A stretch of DNA of 62,404 bases. It comes from Magnetococcales bacterium. Lineage in GTDB: Bacteria > Pseudomonadota > Magnetococcia > Magnetococcales > UBA8363. The notes beneath the pieces were generated by a model. That model searched no databases and was not told the DNA's origin. It worked only from the letters and a program-made list of their open reading frames with translations. The DNA lies in contig JADGCV010000017.1 in NCBI GenBank assembly GCA_015228815.1, forward strand, positions 1 through 62,404, read 5' to 3'. Positions 18,019-27,341 of the stretch are shown here, one piece after another. How positions within the stretch are numbered: position 1 is the stretch's first letter; each line of letters opens with the position of its first letter. The position numbers and the translations under genes were made by a program.

Positions 18019-18811
18019 TCAATACCGGATCATGACAAAAAACACAGGCGTTGCAAACAACAAACTGTCCAATCGATCCAACAGACCGCCATGTCCTGGA
18101 ATCAATCGGCCCGAATCCTTCACCCCCGCCTCCCGTTTGAACATCGATTCGGCCAGATCACCCATCTGCCCGACAAAGGAAAGGATCAATCCCGCCACCA
18201 CCGCTTCCCCGCCCGTCCACGGCAGGCCCGTCCATCCAACCGACACCACTGCCGCGGCACTTCCCAGGACCAGTCCGCCGACAAACCCCGCCACCGTCTT
18301 TCCCGGACTGATGCGAACCGCGAACCGTCGCCGGCCCAGCCATTTGCCCAACAACATCGCCCCCGTATCGGTCGCCCAGATCACCACCAACAACAACAAA
18401 ATCGCCCGGCCACCCGAATGACGGTGCAATTCAAGCAGCAAGGTCAGCGGCACCACGCAATACACCACCCCCATCACCTGATACCCGATGCGCAACGTCG
18501 TCACCCCCCCCCCCCTGGTACCGTGGCATCGAAAAAACCAGCAATACCATCAGGAAGAGCACCAACAACAGTTCCAGAGGGACCGCCCATCCCGGAAACC
18601 GGCCCGCCAACAAAAAGCATGCCGCAACAATGGCCAGAAACAAGTCCGATGCGGAAGAATACTCCGACATCGCATGCCATTCATGGAGAAGAATGGCGCT
18701 AACCGGCAGCAACAGGACAAACAACCATTCCGGGGAGCCGTAAAGCAGCAGCAACAGCAGGGGTGGAATCAAAACAACCGCGGAGAGAATACGACGCGCC
18801 ATGACCGACAT
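18019..18811 (-). CDS. cdsA: Phosphatidate cytidylyltransferase CdsA, frameshifted at a G12 tract
   Basis: CdsA makes CDP-diacylglycerol, the phospholipid precursor. The N-terminal membrane half is read from 18811; the C-terminal half, with the signature GDLAESMFKREAGVKDSGRLIPGHGGLLDRLDS, is in another frame ending at 18019. The frames change at a run of 12 G on the coding strand (18,504-18,515). Eleven G would restore one reading frame of about 263 residues. The gene is normally essential, so either the run is misread or slippage restores the frame. ATG 18811 abuts the uppS stop. Confidence 0.85.
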
Positions 18812-19531
18812 TTACGCCGAGGCGCCGAACCGGCGTTCCCTTCGCCCGAATTCCTCGATCGCCAGACGCAGATGGTTGGCATCGAATTCGGGCCAGAACA
18901 CCGGAAGGAATACCATTTCGGAATAGGCCAGTTGCCACAGGAGAAAATTGCTGATCCTCTGTTCCCCCCCCGTGCGGATCAAAAGATCGGGATCGGCCAT
19001 GCCGGCGGTCGTCAATTGTCGAGAGAAGAGGTCCTCGTCGATCTCCTCGATGCGCAACCGCCCCTCCCGCACCTCCCGGGCAATGCGAATCGCCGCGTCC
19101 ACCAACTCCTGACGCCCGCCATAGTTCAAGGCAATGTTGAACAGAAGACGGTCATTGGCTCGCGTCCGCTCCTCCAGTTCCCTCACGAGTTCCTGGATGT
19201 TGCGCGGCAACATGGCAATCCGCCCCAACGCCTGAAAACGCACCCCCTCCTGGATCAGCTCATCCATCTCCTTGCGCAGGTGGATGGCCAGAAGGTTCAT
19301 CAAGGCGGACACCTCGTCCTGGGGCCGGTTCCAGTTTTCCGAGGAAAACGTGTACAGCGTCAAAATCGGGACCCCAAACTCAAGGCAGGCCTCCACAGTC
19401 CGCCGAACCGCCTTGACCCCCTGGCGATGCCCTTCGAGACGTGGCAAAAACCGCGATCTGGCCCAACGTCGGTTGCCATCCATGACGATGGCGATGTGTC
19501 GTGGAACCTTGTCCGTTGCAGGAAATGACAT
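18812..19531 (-). CDS. uppS: Undecaprenyl diphosphate synthase
   Basis: Cis-prenyltransferase that makes the C55 lipid carrier for peptidoglycan and LPS. 239 residues from ATG 19531. The signature HIAIVMDGNRRWARSR lies near the N-terminus; later blocks are TLYTFSSENWNRP, ALNYGGRQEL and DLLIRTGGEQRISNFLLWQLAYSE. The frame extends to 19720, but the added part is not family-like. About 215 nt of non-coding sequence separate it from frr. Confidence 0.95.
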   Translation of the reverse strand: MSFPATDKVPRHIAIVMDGNRRWARSRFLPRLEGHRQGVKAVRRTVEACLEFGVPILTLYTFSSENWNRPQDEVSALMNLLAIHLRKEMDELIQEGVRFQALGRIAMLPRNIQELVRELEERTRANDRLLFNIALNYGGRQELVDAAIRIAREVREGRLRIEEIDEDLFSRQLTTAGMADPDLLIRTGGEQRISNFLLWQLAYSEMVFLPVFWPEFDANHLRLAIEEFGRRERRFGASA

Positions 19532-19747
19532 GAACGATGTTTCCAATTCTTTCGATGCCGCCCGATACCGCCGCCAAGGTCTTGTCACGCATGGCGGAGA
19601 CGGCCTGAAGAGGCGGATTGGGAATCGGTGGCCATTCCGGTCTCGATCATCACCCCGAGCCCCGGAAACAGTCCCCACCCCCCTTTTCACTAATGATGAT
19701 TTGTTCTTTATCCAGGGCATAAACCCCCGAACCGGAATCCAACCTCA

Positions 19748-20305
19748 TCAAATCCGCATGATGTCGGCTTCCTTCTGGGCCACGGCCTGATCGATTTCCT
19801 TGATGTATGCATCGGTACGATCCTGAATTTTCTTTTCGATCTGGCGCAGCTCATCCACGGAAATCTTCTTGGCCTTCTCCATTTTCTTGGCCTGGTCCAT
19901 GCCATCGCGACGGACATTGCGCATGGCCACCTTGCCCTGCTCTCCCTGCTTGTGAATCACCTTGACCAGTTCCTTGCGTCGTTCCTCGGTCAATTCCGGC
20001 AGGGGAACCCGGATCAACGTACCGTCATTCATGGGATTGAGCCCCAGTTCCGATTCCATGATCGCCTTTTCGATCACTTTGGTGGTGCTTTTATCCCAAG
20101 GTTGCACCGTGATCAGGCGGGGTTCGGGAACGTTGATGGCCGCCAGTTGGTTGAGCGGCACGGTCGAACCATAGGCCTCCACGGGGATATGTTCCAACAA
20201 TGCGGAAGAAGCCCTTCCGGTACGCACCCCCGCCAACTCCTCCTTCAGGGTGGCCAGGGCCTTTTTCATTCGTGTTTCCAGGGACTGCAACAGCGGATCA
20301 ACCAT
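19748..20305 (-). CDS. frr: Ribosome recycling factor
   Basis: 185 residues, exactly the family length. It releases ribosomes from mRNA with EF-G after termination. Marks are TGRASSALLEHIPVEAYGS, PWDKSTTKVIEKAI, LTEERRKELVKV and RNVRRD. It overlaps the pyrH end by 8 nt. Confidence 0.96.
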   Translation of the reverse strand: MVDPLLQSLETRMKKALATLKEELAGVRTGRASSALLEHIPVEAYGSTVPLNQLAAINVPEPRLITVQPWDKSTTKVIEKAIMESELGLNPMNDGTLIRVPLPELTEERRKELVKVIHKQGEQGKVAMRNVRRDGMDQAKKMEKAKKISVDELRQIEKKIQDRTDAYIKEIDQAVAQKEADIMRI

Positions 20306-21020
20306 GATGTTCCCCGATCAATGTATGGCTCCCTTCCCGACGCACCGCCCGCAAAAGGGCCCCCGGTTGGAAAATTGAAAACACCAGGATGGGAATCCGG
20401 TTGTCACGACAGAGGGTGATCGCCGTCATGTCCATGACCCCCAGGTTGCGATTCCATACCTCGTCATAGGAAAGCCGATCAAACCGCTCGGCCTGGGGAT
20501 TGCGAACCGGATCTTCGGCATAGACCCCGTCCACCTTGGTGGCTTTCATGAGGCAGGAAGCGCCGATCTCGGCGGCCCGGAGGCTGGCGGCGGTATCGGT
20601 GGTAAATAAGGGATTGCCGGTCCCCGCGGCGAAAATCACCACCCGTCCCCGCTCCAGGTGTTCCACGGCGCCCGCTCGGGTATAGAGTTCGGCCACCTGG
20701 GGCATGAAAAGGGCCGACTGCACCCGCGTATCCAATCCCTGTTCCTGAAAGGCGCTCTGAAGGGCCAGCGCGTTGATCACCGTAGCGAGCATCCCCATCT
20801 GATCGGCGGTGGTCCGCTCCATTCCCCGGGAACTCCCCGCCAACCCGCGAAAAATGTTGCCGCCGCCAACGACAACGGCAACCTCAACCCCCGCATCGTG
20901 GACCGCCTTGAGATCAATGGCCAGTTGTCGCAAAAAACCAGCGTCGATGGCGTCTCCGCCACGCATCAACGCCTCACCCGACAGTTTGAGCAGAATTCTG
21001 GGAAAATCGAGTCTGGTCAA
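20298..21020 (-). CDS. pyrH: UMP kinase
   Basis: 240 residues from a TTG start at 21020 with GAGG 9 nt upstream; no ATG fits the conserved N-terminus (ILLKLSGEALM). Amino-acid kinase family marks: VVVGGGNIFRG, DQMGMLATVINALALQ and GTGNPLFTTDTAA. It phosphorylates UMP to UDP. Starts 11 nt after the tsf stop, in the usual rpsB-tsf-pyrH-frr order. Confidence 0.95.
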   Translation of the reverse strand: MTRLDFPRILLKLSGEALMRGGDAIDAGFLRQLAIDLKAVHDAGVEVAVVVGGGNIFRGLAGSSRGMERTTADQMGMLATVINALALQSAFQEQGLDTRVQSALFMPQVAELYTRAGAVEHLERGRVVIFAAGTGNPLFTTDTAASLRAAEIGASCLMKATKVDGVYAEDPVRNPQAERFDRLSYDEVWNRNLGVMDMTAITLCRDNRIPILVFSIFQPGALLRAVRREGSHTLIGEHHG

Positions 21021-21030
21021 GGCACTGTCC

Positions 21031-21942
21031 TCACCCTTGGGCCGCCTTGGCGACTTCCCCGGCAAAATCATCCTCCCGTTTCTGGAGACCATCCCCCAGC
21101 ACGAACCGCTTGAAGCCAACGACTTTCAGGGCGGTCTTCATCTGTTTGGCCGTCTGTTCGACCAGTTTGCCCACCTTCACATCGGGTTCCATGATGAACG
21201 GCTGTTCCAGGAGGCAATTTTCCGCATAGAACTTGGACAGGCGCCCCTCAACCATCTTTTCGATGATATTGTCCGGCTTTCCCGAGGCGCGCGCCTGTTC
21301 GATCAGGATGCCGCGTTCCCGTTGCAAATCCTCCTGGGGAACCGTGGTCCGGTCCAGATAGGGCGGGGCCGACGCGGCAACATGCATCGCCAGCTTGCGT
21401 CCCAGATCGAGCAGCTTTTCCGTATCGCCCTCCCCTTCCACCGCGACCAAAACACCGATCTTGCCCTGCATGTGAATGTAGGTCGCGACGCATCCCCGGG
21501 CCACCTCCAGCAACGCCACGCGCCGAAGGTTCATGTTTTCGCCGATGGTCGAGATCTGGTGCGTCAACTCTTCCGCCACCGTCCGTCCGGTCGCGGGATA
21601 GGGCCGTTGGGCCAGGATATCGATCTCCTGGATCCTTTCTCCCAGGGCCAGTTCGGCGGCGGTCTGGGCGAAGGCAATGAATTTTTCATTCTTGGCGGCA
21701 AAATCGGTCTCGGAATTGACTTCCAGCAGAACCCCGGCTGTCCCCCCGGAGGCAGCCACCACCTTGCCCTCGGCAGCCACCCGCCCCGCCTTCTTGGCGG
21801 CGGCGGAAAGCCCCTTCTTGCGCAGCCAGTCGATCGCCGCCTCCAGATTGCCGCCCGTTTCCGCCAGGGCCTTCTTGCAATCCATCATCCCAACGCCCGT
21901 CTTCTCGCGAAGTTCCTTAACCAGATTTGCGCTTACAGACAT
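21031..21942 (-). CDS. tsf: Elongation factor Ts
   Basis: 303 residues. Recycles EF-Tu-GDP. The N-terminal UBA domain has VKELREKTGVGMMDCKKAL, followed by the core with ETDFAAKNEKF. I chose ATG 21942, which gives the usual MSVSANLVKEL start; ATG 21948 is equally possible. Lies 80 nt after rpsB and should share its promoter. Confidence 0.95.
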   Translation of the reverse strand: MSVSANLVKELREKTGVGMMDCKKALAETGGNLEAAIDWLRKKGLSAAAKKAGRVAAEGKVVAASGGTAGVLLEVNSETDFAAKNEKFIAFAQTAAELALGERIQEIDILAQRPYPATGRTVAEELTHQISTIGENMNLRRVALLEVARGCVATYIHMQGKIGVLVAVEGEGDTEKLLDLGRKLAMHVAASAPPYLDRTTVPQEDLQRERGILIEQARASGKPDNIIEKMVEGRLSKFYAENCLLEQPFIMEPDVKVGKLVEQTAKQMKTALKVVGFKRFVLGDGLQKREDDFAGEVAKAAQG

Positions 21943-22021
21943 CGTCATCCATCCTTGATCGCACCGTGAGCAATAATGACACACACCACCATCCCTGACA
22001 CGCCGGCAACACCGGTATCCG

Positions 22022-22819
22022 TCAGCGTTCCTCGATCATCTCCTCGTCCTGGTCCGCCTCTTCGATCAGCTTGGAGTGGGTCGGAGTCAGTTGAATGGAG
22101 GTATCCTCCTCGCGTTCATAGACAGGATTGTCACCGCGGACCTGGATCCCTTCGAGAATCGCCTCGCCCATCTTGGTCAGGAACAGTTTCAGGGAGCGGA
22201 TGGCATCATCGTTTCCGGGAACGATCCAGTCGATGTGATCGGGGTGACAGTTGGTATCGACCAGGGCCACCACGGGAATCCCCAGCTTGTTGGCCTCCTT
22301 GACGGCGATGGATTCCTTGTTGGTATCGACGACGACGATCAGACTCGGCAAACGGTTCATCTCCTTGATGCCGCCCAGGGAACGTTCCATTTTCATGCGG
22401 GAACGTTCGTAACCCTGGACCTCCTTCTTGGTCAAGGCATCGAAGGTGCCGTCGGTCTTCATTTTTTCGATGTCCTTGAGGCGGCGGATCGATCCCTGGA
22501 TCGTCTTCCAGTTGGTCAGCGTCCCGCCAAGCCAGCGATGGTTGACATAATATTGCCCCGTCTTCTCGGCAACCTCGGAAATCATGTCCACCGCCTGCCG
22601 TTTGGTGCCGACAAACAGGACCACCCCGCCCCGGCTCACCTCGTTCCTGACAAAGACAAACGCATCCCGCAACAGACGGACGGTCTGATGCAGATCGATG
22701 ATGTGAATCCCATTGCGCGACGAAAAAATATAGGGGGCCATCTTGGGATTCCAACGCTTGGTCTGGTGACCAAAATGGAACCCGGCGTCCAGCAGTTCCC
22801 GAACGGAAAATTTTGCCAC
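22022..22819 (-). CDS. rpsB: 30S ribosomal protein S2
   Basis: 265 residues from a GTG start at 22819 with AGGAGAT upstream; the conserved N-terminus ([26 protein letters not shown]) begins there. Further blocks are IYIIDLHQT-like [28 protein letters not shown], and [17 protein letters not shown]. The acidic tail ([12 protein letters not shown]) is longer than usual. Confidence 0.96.
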   Translation of the reverse strand: MAKFSVRELLDAGFHFGHQTKRWNPKMAPYIFSSRNGIHIIDLHQTVRLLRDAFVFVRNEVSRGGVVLFVGTKRQAVDMISEVAEKTGQYYVNHRWLGGTLTNWKTIQGSIRRLKDIEKMKTDGTFDALTKKEVQGYERSRMKMERSLGGIKEMNRLPSLIVVVDTNKESIAVKEANKLGIPVVALVDTNCHPDHIDWIVPGNDDAIRSLKLFLTKMGEAILEGIQVRGDNPVYEREEDTSIQLTPTHSKLIEEADQDEEMIEER

Positions 22820-22926
22820 GGTCGATCTCCTGTCTTGATTTCGGTTGGTCCACCGGCGGGTTGGTTTTGACGACAAGGTCCAACCCCATGCGGCTCCTGA
22901 AAGCCCGAAAACATGAGGCACCGGGA

Positions 22927-22950
22927 CCGACAAACACCGCCGTGTGTCGG
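22927..22950 (-). promoter_or_regulatory. Hairpin in the rpsB leader
   Basis: Inverted repeat CCGACA...TGTCGG with further pairing inside, in the ~150-nt leader between the predicted rpsB promoter and the GTG start. Leaders of rpsB often bind S2 for feedback control; that role here is inferred from position only. Confidence 0.35.
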
Positions 22951-22976
22951 TTAGTCCGCTTCACTTAAACCCAATG

Positions 22977-23005
22977 AGTATAGCCACCGGTTGCCAAACA
23001 ATCAA
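22977..23005 (-). promoter_or_regulatory. Predicted promoter of rpsB-tsf-pyrH-frr
   Basis: On the minus strand: TTGATT (23,005-23,000), 17-nt spacer, TATACT (22,982-22,977). A good sigma-70 match, about 155 nt before the rpsB start codon. Confidence 0.6.
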
Positions 23006-23046
23006 GCCGTCATCCCCTTTTTTTCAGAGCAGGCGCCGTCGAAGTG

Positions 23047-23322
23047 CTATCGCTTCAGATTCCGGTAGAAGTTCTCATGACTTCCCAAGGCCAACAGTTT
23101 GAGCGCCCCATTCTCCTCTTCGTATTCATAAGCAAGCAACGTCAACTGATTGGTCATTTTGAATTTGAAAACCCGAACTCCAGCCAAATCGCCCACCTTG
23201 GCATCACCCATGGCTGGATCGGCGGCAATGGCACGCACAGCTTCATCCAAGTCGCATTTCTGGTTCACATGCAACCGTTTGACCGCATTCTTGAAAAGAC
23301 GGCTTTGAAGAATACGCATCAC
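23047..23322 (-). CDS. RelE/ParE-superfamily toxin
   Basis: 91 residues with the compact RelE fold: a first helix (MRILQSRLFKNAVKRLHVN), a basic middle (AGVRVFKFKM), hydrophobic strands (TLLAYEYEEE) and a C-terminal LGSHENFYRNLKR with the late Tyr/Arg typical of RelE-like RNases. It overlaps the antitoxin gene upstream by 4 nt. Predicted mRNA interferase. Confidence 0.8.
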   Translation of the reverse strand: MMRILQSRLFKNAVKRLHVNQKCDLDEAVRAIAADPAMGDAKVGDLAGVRVFKFKMTNQLTLLAYEYEEENGALKLLALGSHENFYRNLKR

Positions 23323-23528
23323 TCGAATTTATATTCCTCAAACTCCTGCAATTCCCGGGCAAGAAGGATGTCCTTGATCATGGAATAGGAGAGATCGGGA
23401 TTATCTTCGACGATTTTGCCAATCCGGGACCAATATTCGATCTGCCTGGGCAGCGATCGATGAAAGATCTGTCCGTAACGTTTGGCCTCGGCAACCAATT
23501 CATCGGAAATTCTGACATTCACTGGCAT
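23319..23528 (-). CDS. ParD-like antitoxin
   Basis: 69 residues. Begins with a ribbon-helix-helix-like stretch (PVNVRISDELVAEAKRYGQIFHRSLPRQIEYWSRIGKIVEDNPDL), a pattern shared by TA antitoxins of the ParD-like family. ATG 23528 has AAGGAGT upstream. It precedes the RelE-like toxin and probably represses the pair. Confidence 0.8.
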   Translation of the reverse strand: MPVNVRISDELVAEAKRYGQIFHRSLPRQIEYWSRIGKIVEDNPDLSYSMIKDILLARELQEFEEYKFE

Positions 23529-23737
23529 ATTGGACTCCTTGTTTCGATTCGCAACAATAATATGCCAAAATGGACCATTCAGGAACCTGAAACCCATCGG
23601 TCACAAAATAACTGCCCCCCCAGGACCATAAATATGGCTGATCATCTAATAAAAGAACAAATTTGAATGAAGACATTCACCAATGTTACACATGGATATC
23701 ATGATCGATTCAACTTTCGGGCCATGGTAACCTCAAG

Positions 23738-24406
23738 ATGAATACCACAACGAATCCCCTCCAATTGGGCGCAGAAATCACACTGAAACAAAGGTACTCC
23801 GTCCGCATGACCGTCAAGGGGGCGCAAACTCTTGAGGGAATGCTCGAACGCCTGAGCGGTCGAACCGCAACCCTGTCCCTCCGGGGCGACCTCACCCAGG
23901 GGCAACGGTGTTATGTCCGATTCGATGCCGATGGAAACGAACTCTACTCACGCGCCATGGTCCTGTCCTCCGAAGCGGGCAACGTGATGGTATGGCTCGA
24001 AAACGGCGTCTCCATCTTCGAAAAAATCGCCCGTCTCGATGCCCTCGCCGAGTCTTCTTCCCTGAAACGATTGCAGATGGCCCAGACGGTCCAGCGCATT
24101 CTTGAAGTTCCCGCGGGCACCCCAAAAAACAGCCATTCCTCCCGGCGCAATTGTTGGGAGGTCAACCAATGCGGCAAGGAACATTACTGCGCCGCCGGAA
24201 TTTCCACCCAGTTTGACGGTTATCTCGGTGGACGCAATGGTGGGCGTTTCTGTGCCTTCATCGACGAAACCCTGTGCAAGGATGGCCGTCCCCTTGCCGG
24301 AGAGAAAAAATTGAAAAAATGCGCCGAATGCCTTTTTTTTCAGGAACTCCTGCGTGAGGCCACCACCGATTTCGCCACCGACCCCGCGCTCATCGCCTTC
24401 GGCTGA
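23738..24406 (+). CDS. PilZ-like plus Two-CW domain protein
   Basis: 222 residues. The N-terminal part (about 15-95) is a small beta-rich module reminiscent of PilZ, without a clear RxxxR c-di-GMP motif. The C-terminal part (about 135-205) has a Cys pattern typical of the Two-CW domain: CWEVNQCGKEHYC, FCAFI, LC, KKCAEC, then a helix. A metal-binding or redox-sensing role is likely. It has its own transcription start region and is followed by a gene for a secreted coiled-coil protein 177 nt downstream. Confidence 0.6.
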   Translation: MNTTTNPLQLGAEITLKQRYSVRMTVKGAQTLEGMLERLSGRTATLSLRGDLTQGQRCYVRFDADGNELYSRAMVLSSEAGNVMVWLENGVSIFEKIARLDALAESSSLKRLQMAQTVQRILEVPAGTPKNSHSSRRNCWEVNQCGKEHYCAAGISTQFDGYLGGRNGGRFCAFIDETLCKDGRPLAGEKKLKKCAECLFFQELLREATTDFATDPALIAFG

Positions 24407-24583
24407 AACCGGGGGCGTCCCGCCCCCCCATGCCGAAAACATCCCCGATTCCGGCCATTCCCATGTCCCGCAATCGCTTGTTTTGCGTCCGGGACAGGCA
24501 TTGACATCGATCGGAAAACGGAGTTTGTTAACCCTTCTTAAGACATCGACCAACCCTCCAGCGCGGGACAGAAAGCGATCCGC

Positions 24584-25888
24584 ATGATTTTTCTTCTTTT
24601 TCGCGCCATCGTCATGGCCTGGACCGCATTCCTGGCGCTTGAGGCCCATGCCGAGTGGGAAAACAAGGTGCAAAACGCCTGGGATGCAACCCGGAAAGCG
24701 GGCCAGGAAGTCCTGAACGATACCACCGATGTCGGAAAAAAAGCGCTCGATGCCACTGGAGAACTGAAGGACAAGGCGGTCACCCGCGCCAGGGAATGGA
24801 TGGGGCACCAACCCCGTGATCCCGACCAGGAACGTTTCGACCGGGTCTGGGAAGAGGCGCTCGGCAAACTCGACCGGGCCCTGGCCACCCACGAAACCTG
24901 GGAACAGGCCCCCGAATCGAGCCTCCTCGGCGCGGACAAGAATTCCGTTCGCCAGGAGTTCGATGAACTTCTCGATGAACTCCTGGCCATTCTCGCCGAC
25001 CCCGGAATCGACGCATCGATCACCGAAATCAATCATCATCGCCAACGCATCACCGATCTTGAAGAATCGATTCTGCGGGACAAGGAAGCCCGGATCACCG
25101 CTCCCGTCAAGCATCTGGTCAAAACGACCCAGGAAGATCTGGACCGGAACATCAAAAACACCCAAACGGAAATTCTGCACCTCAAACGCGACATCAACCG
25201 TAAAAAAGAGGCGCTGCAAACAAGATTGCAGCACATCGGCATCACCCTTTCCCCCGAACAACTCGATGTCCTGCTGGCCCGCATCGATTCCGAAGACATC
25301 CTCCAGATGGCCGCTGTATTCGACATTCTCAAGCAGATCACCCAGCAATTGATGACCCTGACGCGGGAATCAGGAGAAAATCTTCAGGCGGCACGCCGTT
25401 ATTACGGCATGCACATGGTCCTGCTGGAATGTGTCGTACACATGCAGCGGCGCTACATCGATCATGTGGAACGGCGCTACATCGCCGGAATCATGAACAT
25501 CACCGACGAAACCACGCAACTGACCGCCGAAACCCGACAAGAAATGCAACACAGCCAACAACCCCACCATCGGACACTCTATGAAAAAAATCTGGCCGCC
25601 CAACTTCTGACCCTGAAGACCGCCCGACTCTATCTGCAACATCTGCACGAGCAACGGATCAAGGTGGAACAGGCGCGCTCCCGGTCGATCAAGGACCTGG
25701 AGGTCGCAAAAAACACCTATCGCACGGTGCGCATCGGCAGTCAACTCATGGACCTGCTTCAGGCCAGCCAGCAAGGTTTCGATACCCTCATGGGATTGCA
25801 GGTGCCGGAGGTCGTGCCTTTCGAAAACCTTGAGATGCACAAAAAATACGAAGAGCTCTCATCCCGTCTCGCCGCCCAGACCCCCTGA
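24584..25888 (+). CDS. Secreted coiled-coil protein, unknown function
   Basis: 434 residues. The N-terminus has a probable signal peptide (about 1-23, ending EAHA), so export is likely. The rest is almost all alpha-helical and highly charged, with long coiled-coil stretches (about 120-230 and 280-390) rich in Glu, Arg, Gln and His. Repeated Ala/Lys-rich helices near the N-terminus (KVQNAWDATRKAGQEVLND...) resemble LEA-type or YtxH-like repeats. I do not recognise a family. It lies just before the prophage block. Confidence 0.6.
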   Translation: MIFLLFRAIVMAWTAFLALEAHAEWENKVQNAWDATRKAGQEVLNDTTDVGKKALDATGELKDKAVTRAREWMGHQPRDPDQERFDRVWEEALGKLDRALATHETWEQAPESSLLGADKNSVRQEFDELLDELLAILADPGIDASITEINHHRQRITDLEESILRDKEARITAPVKHLVKTTQEDLDRNIKNTQTEILHLKRDINRKKEALQTRLQHIGITLSPEQLDVLLARIDSEDILQMAAVFDILKQITQQLMTLTRESGENLQAARRYYGMHMVLLECVVHMQRRYIDHVERRYIAGIMNITDETTQLTAETRQEMQHSQQPHHRTLYEKNLAAQLLTLKTARLYLQHLHEQRIKVEQARSRSIKDLEVAKNTYRTVRIGSQLMDLLQASQQGFDTLMGLQVPEVVPFENLEMHKKYEELSSRLAAQTP

Positions 25889-26054
25889 ACACAAAAACCT
25901 CGGGGCCCCCGTTCCTTCCCGAATCCTTGGGATCCACGGAAAAGTTACTGAAATTCTTCATCTTGTCAGTTTTTCCCAGACATTGTTCAATGGATCGCAT
26001 CCGCCCGGCTCAACCAGGATGATCCCTTGAGACCACACTGCTGGAGAAAAACAA

Positions 26055-26474
26055 ATGTCACGCATTCGCACGATCAAACCCGAATTCTGGACCAGCGATC
26101 AGATTGTCGCCTGTTCCTATCCCGCACGTCTTCTTTTCATCGGCATCTGGAATTTCTGTGACGATTCGGGTATCTGTCCCGCCACCCCCAAACGACTTAA
26201 AATGCAAATCTTCCCCGGTGACGACATTGGCATCGACCTTCTCTGTCAATGGATCGACGAACTCAAGGCGCAGAAACTTCTCACGGAATACAAGATCAAC
26301 GACCGTCGTTTCTATCAGGTCACCGGATGGCATCACCAGCGGATCGAAAAACCAACCTTCCGGTTTCCGAAAGAGGACGGCTGCATTCCTCAGGCAATAA
26401 AACCTCCAATACGCCGCCGAACCACCCACCAGCGCCCATGCACCAACATTGCCGCCTCCGGCGTCGCCCTGTGA
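26055..26474 (+). CDS. Phage replication-initiator-like N-terminal fragment
   Basis: 139 residues. Residues 1-110 match a widespread phage protein with the start MSRIRTIKPEFWTS and LLFIGIWNFCDDSG, usually about 200-300 residues and linked to replication (DnaT/Rep-like, winged helix). The C-terminal 25 residues are basic and unlike the family, so the gene is likely shortened or frameshifted. It is the first phage-type gene of the block, 36 nt before the next. Confidence 0.65.
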   Translation: MSRIRTIKPEFWTSDQIVACSYPARLLFIGIWNFCDDSGICPATPKRLKMQIFPGDDIGIDLLCQWIDELKAQKLLTEYKINDRRFYQVTGWHHQRIEKPTFRFPKEDGCIPQAIKPPIRRRTTHQRPCTNIAASGVAL

Positions 26475-26509
26475 ACGATTTCATCGAACCGTTTTCCCCA
26501 GGAGCCCCC

Positions 26510-27064
26510 ATGAATCCCAAACGCGCCTTGACCCGTCTTTCCACCCGCATCACCCGATATGAACATACCGTCGCAGGAGGCAATCCCACCCTGACCTGGG
26601 ATGACGTGGCCGGAGCCATGCCCCGTCAACCGCTGCAATCCCTGATGATTCGTGTCAAATGGACCGGAGAGAACCATTATTGGGAAGAGCTGGTCTGGAG
26701 GGCCATGCGCGAACTCTGGCCCGACGAATGGAAAACCCAGGATCCTCGCCGTGTGCGACGACTGATCGAACTGGCCCTGCGCGACTGGGTCGATCCCGGA
26801 TTGTGTCACCGGTGCGGCGGTCACGAAATCGATGGCCGAACCGTCATCCGCACCCGCGACAAAAATCATCCCTTCCGTTCCTGTCCCGCCTGCCAGGGAA
26901 CCGGCATCCGTCGTCCCCGCTCCGGTCGCGGCTTCGCCCGCATCCTCGGAGTCGATGAAAAAACATGGCGTGACACCTGGAAGGAACGCTTCGAAACACT
27001 TGAGACCACGTTGAACACCCTGGAATCAAAAGCACTCGAAACCTTGAGAAGAAATCTTTCATAA
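26510..27064 (+). CDS. Phage zinc-finger protein (antitermination-like)
   Basis: 184 residues from ATG 26510 (AGGAG upstream). Helical N-terminal half; the C-terminal half holds two Cys pairs (CHRCGGH at about 103-109 and CPACQGTG at about 128-135) that look like a DnaJ-type zinc finger, as in late antiterminator Q-like phage proteins. Its position before the terminase genes fits a late-gene regulator. The function is inferred. Confidence 0.5.
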   Translation: MNPKRALTRLSTRITRYEHTVAGGNPTLTWDDVAGAMPRQPLQSLMIRVKWTGENHYWEELVWRAMRELWPDEWKTQDPRRVRRLIELALRDWVDPGLCHRCGGHEIDGRTVIRTRDKNHPFRSCPACQGTGIRRPRSGRGFARILGVDEKTWRDTWKERFETLETTLNTLESKALETLRRNLS

Positions 27065-27341
27065 GAAGATATTTTGCAAGGTAAGAATTTTTCTATTGCA
27101 ACCCCCCGCAAAACACGCTAAAGTCACACCAACGATGGATCATTGTATTCGCACCCTTCAAGCCTGTCTTCCGGATCCTTTCCGTCGCGGCAATGGTCCG
27201 CCCCCGCTTCTTTGGCGGAAACACCGGTCGTTATCCCTTTCATCATCGATCCTGCCCCCTGTTCCCGGATTTTCCGGGAGCCTTTAGTCCTCGTACACAA
27301 CCCCGCACCGATCAAACGCATGAAAGAAATGGACCGCCACC
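27065..27341. other. Spacer before the late structural genes
   Basis: About 277 nt with only one short low-complexity frame. It contains an AT-rich start (27,065-27,105). A late promoter could lie here, but I see no clear -35/-10 pair. Confidence 0.35.

Noticed and set aside
18431-18504. Two separate genes at cdsA
   Set aside because: The halves complete one CdsA domain and join at a homopolymer, so a frameshift is the simpler view.
27096-27287. 63-codon frame in the spacer before the holin-like gene
   Set aside because: Low-complexity Pro/Ser run without a ribosome site.
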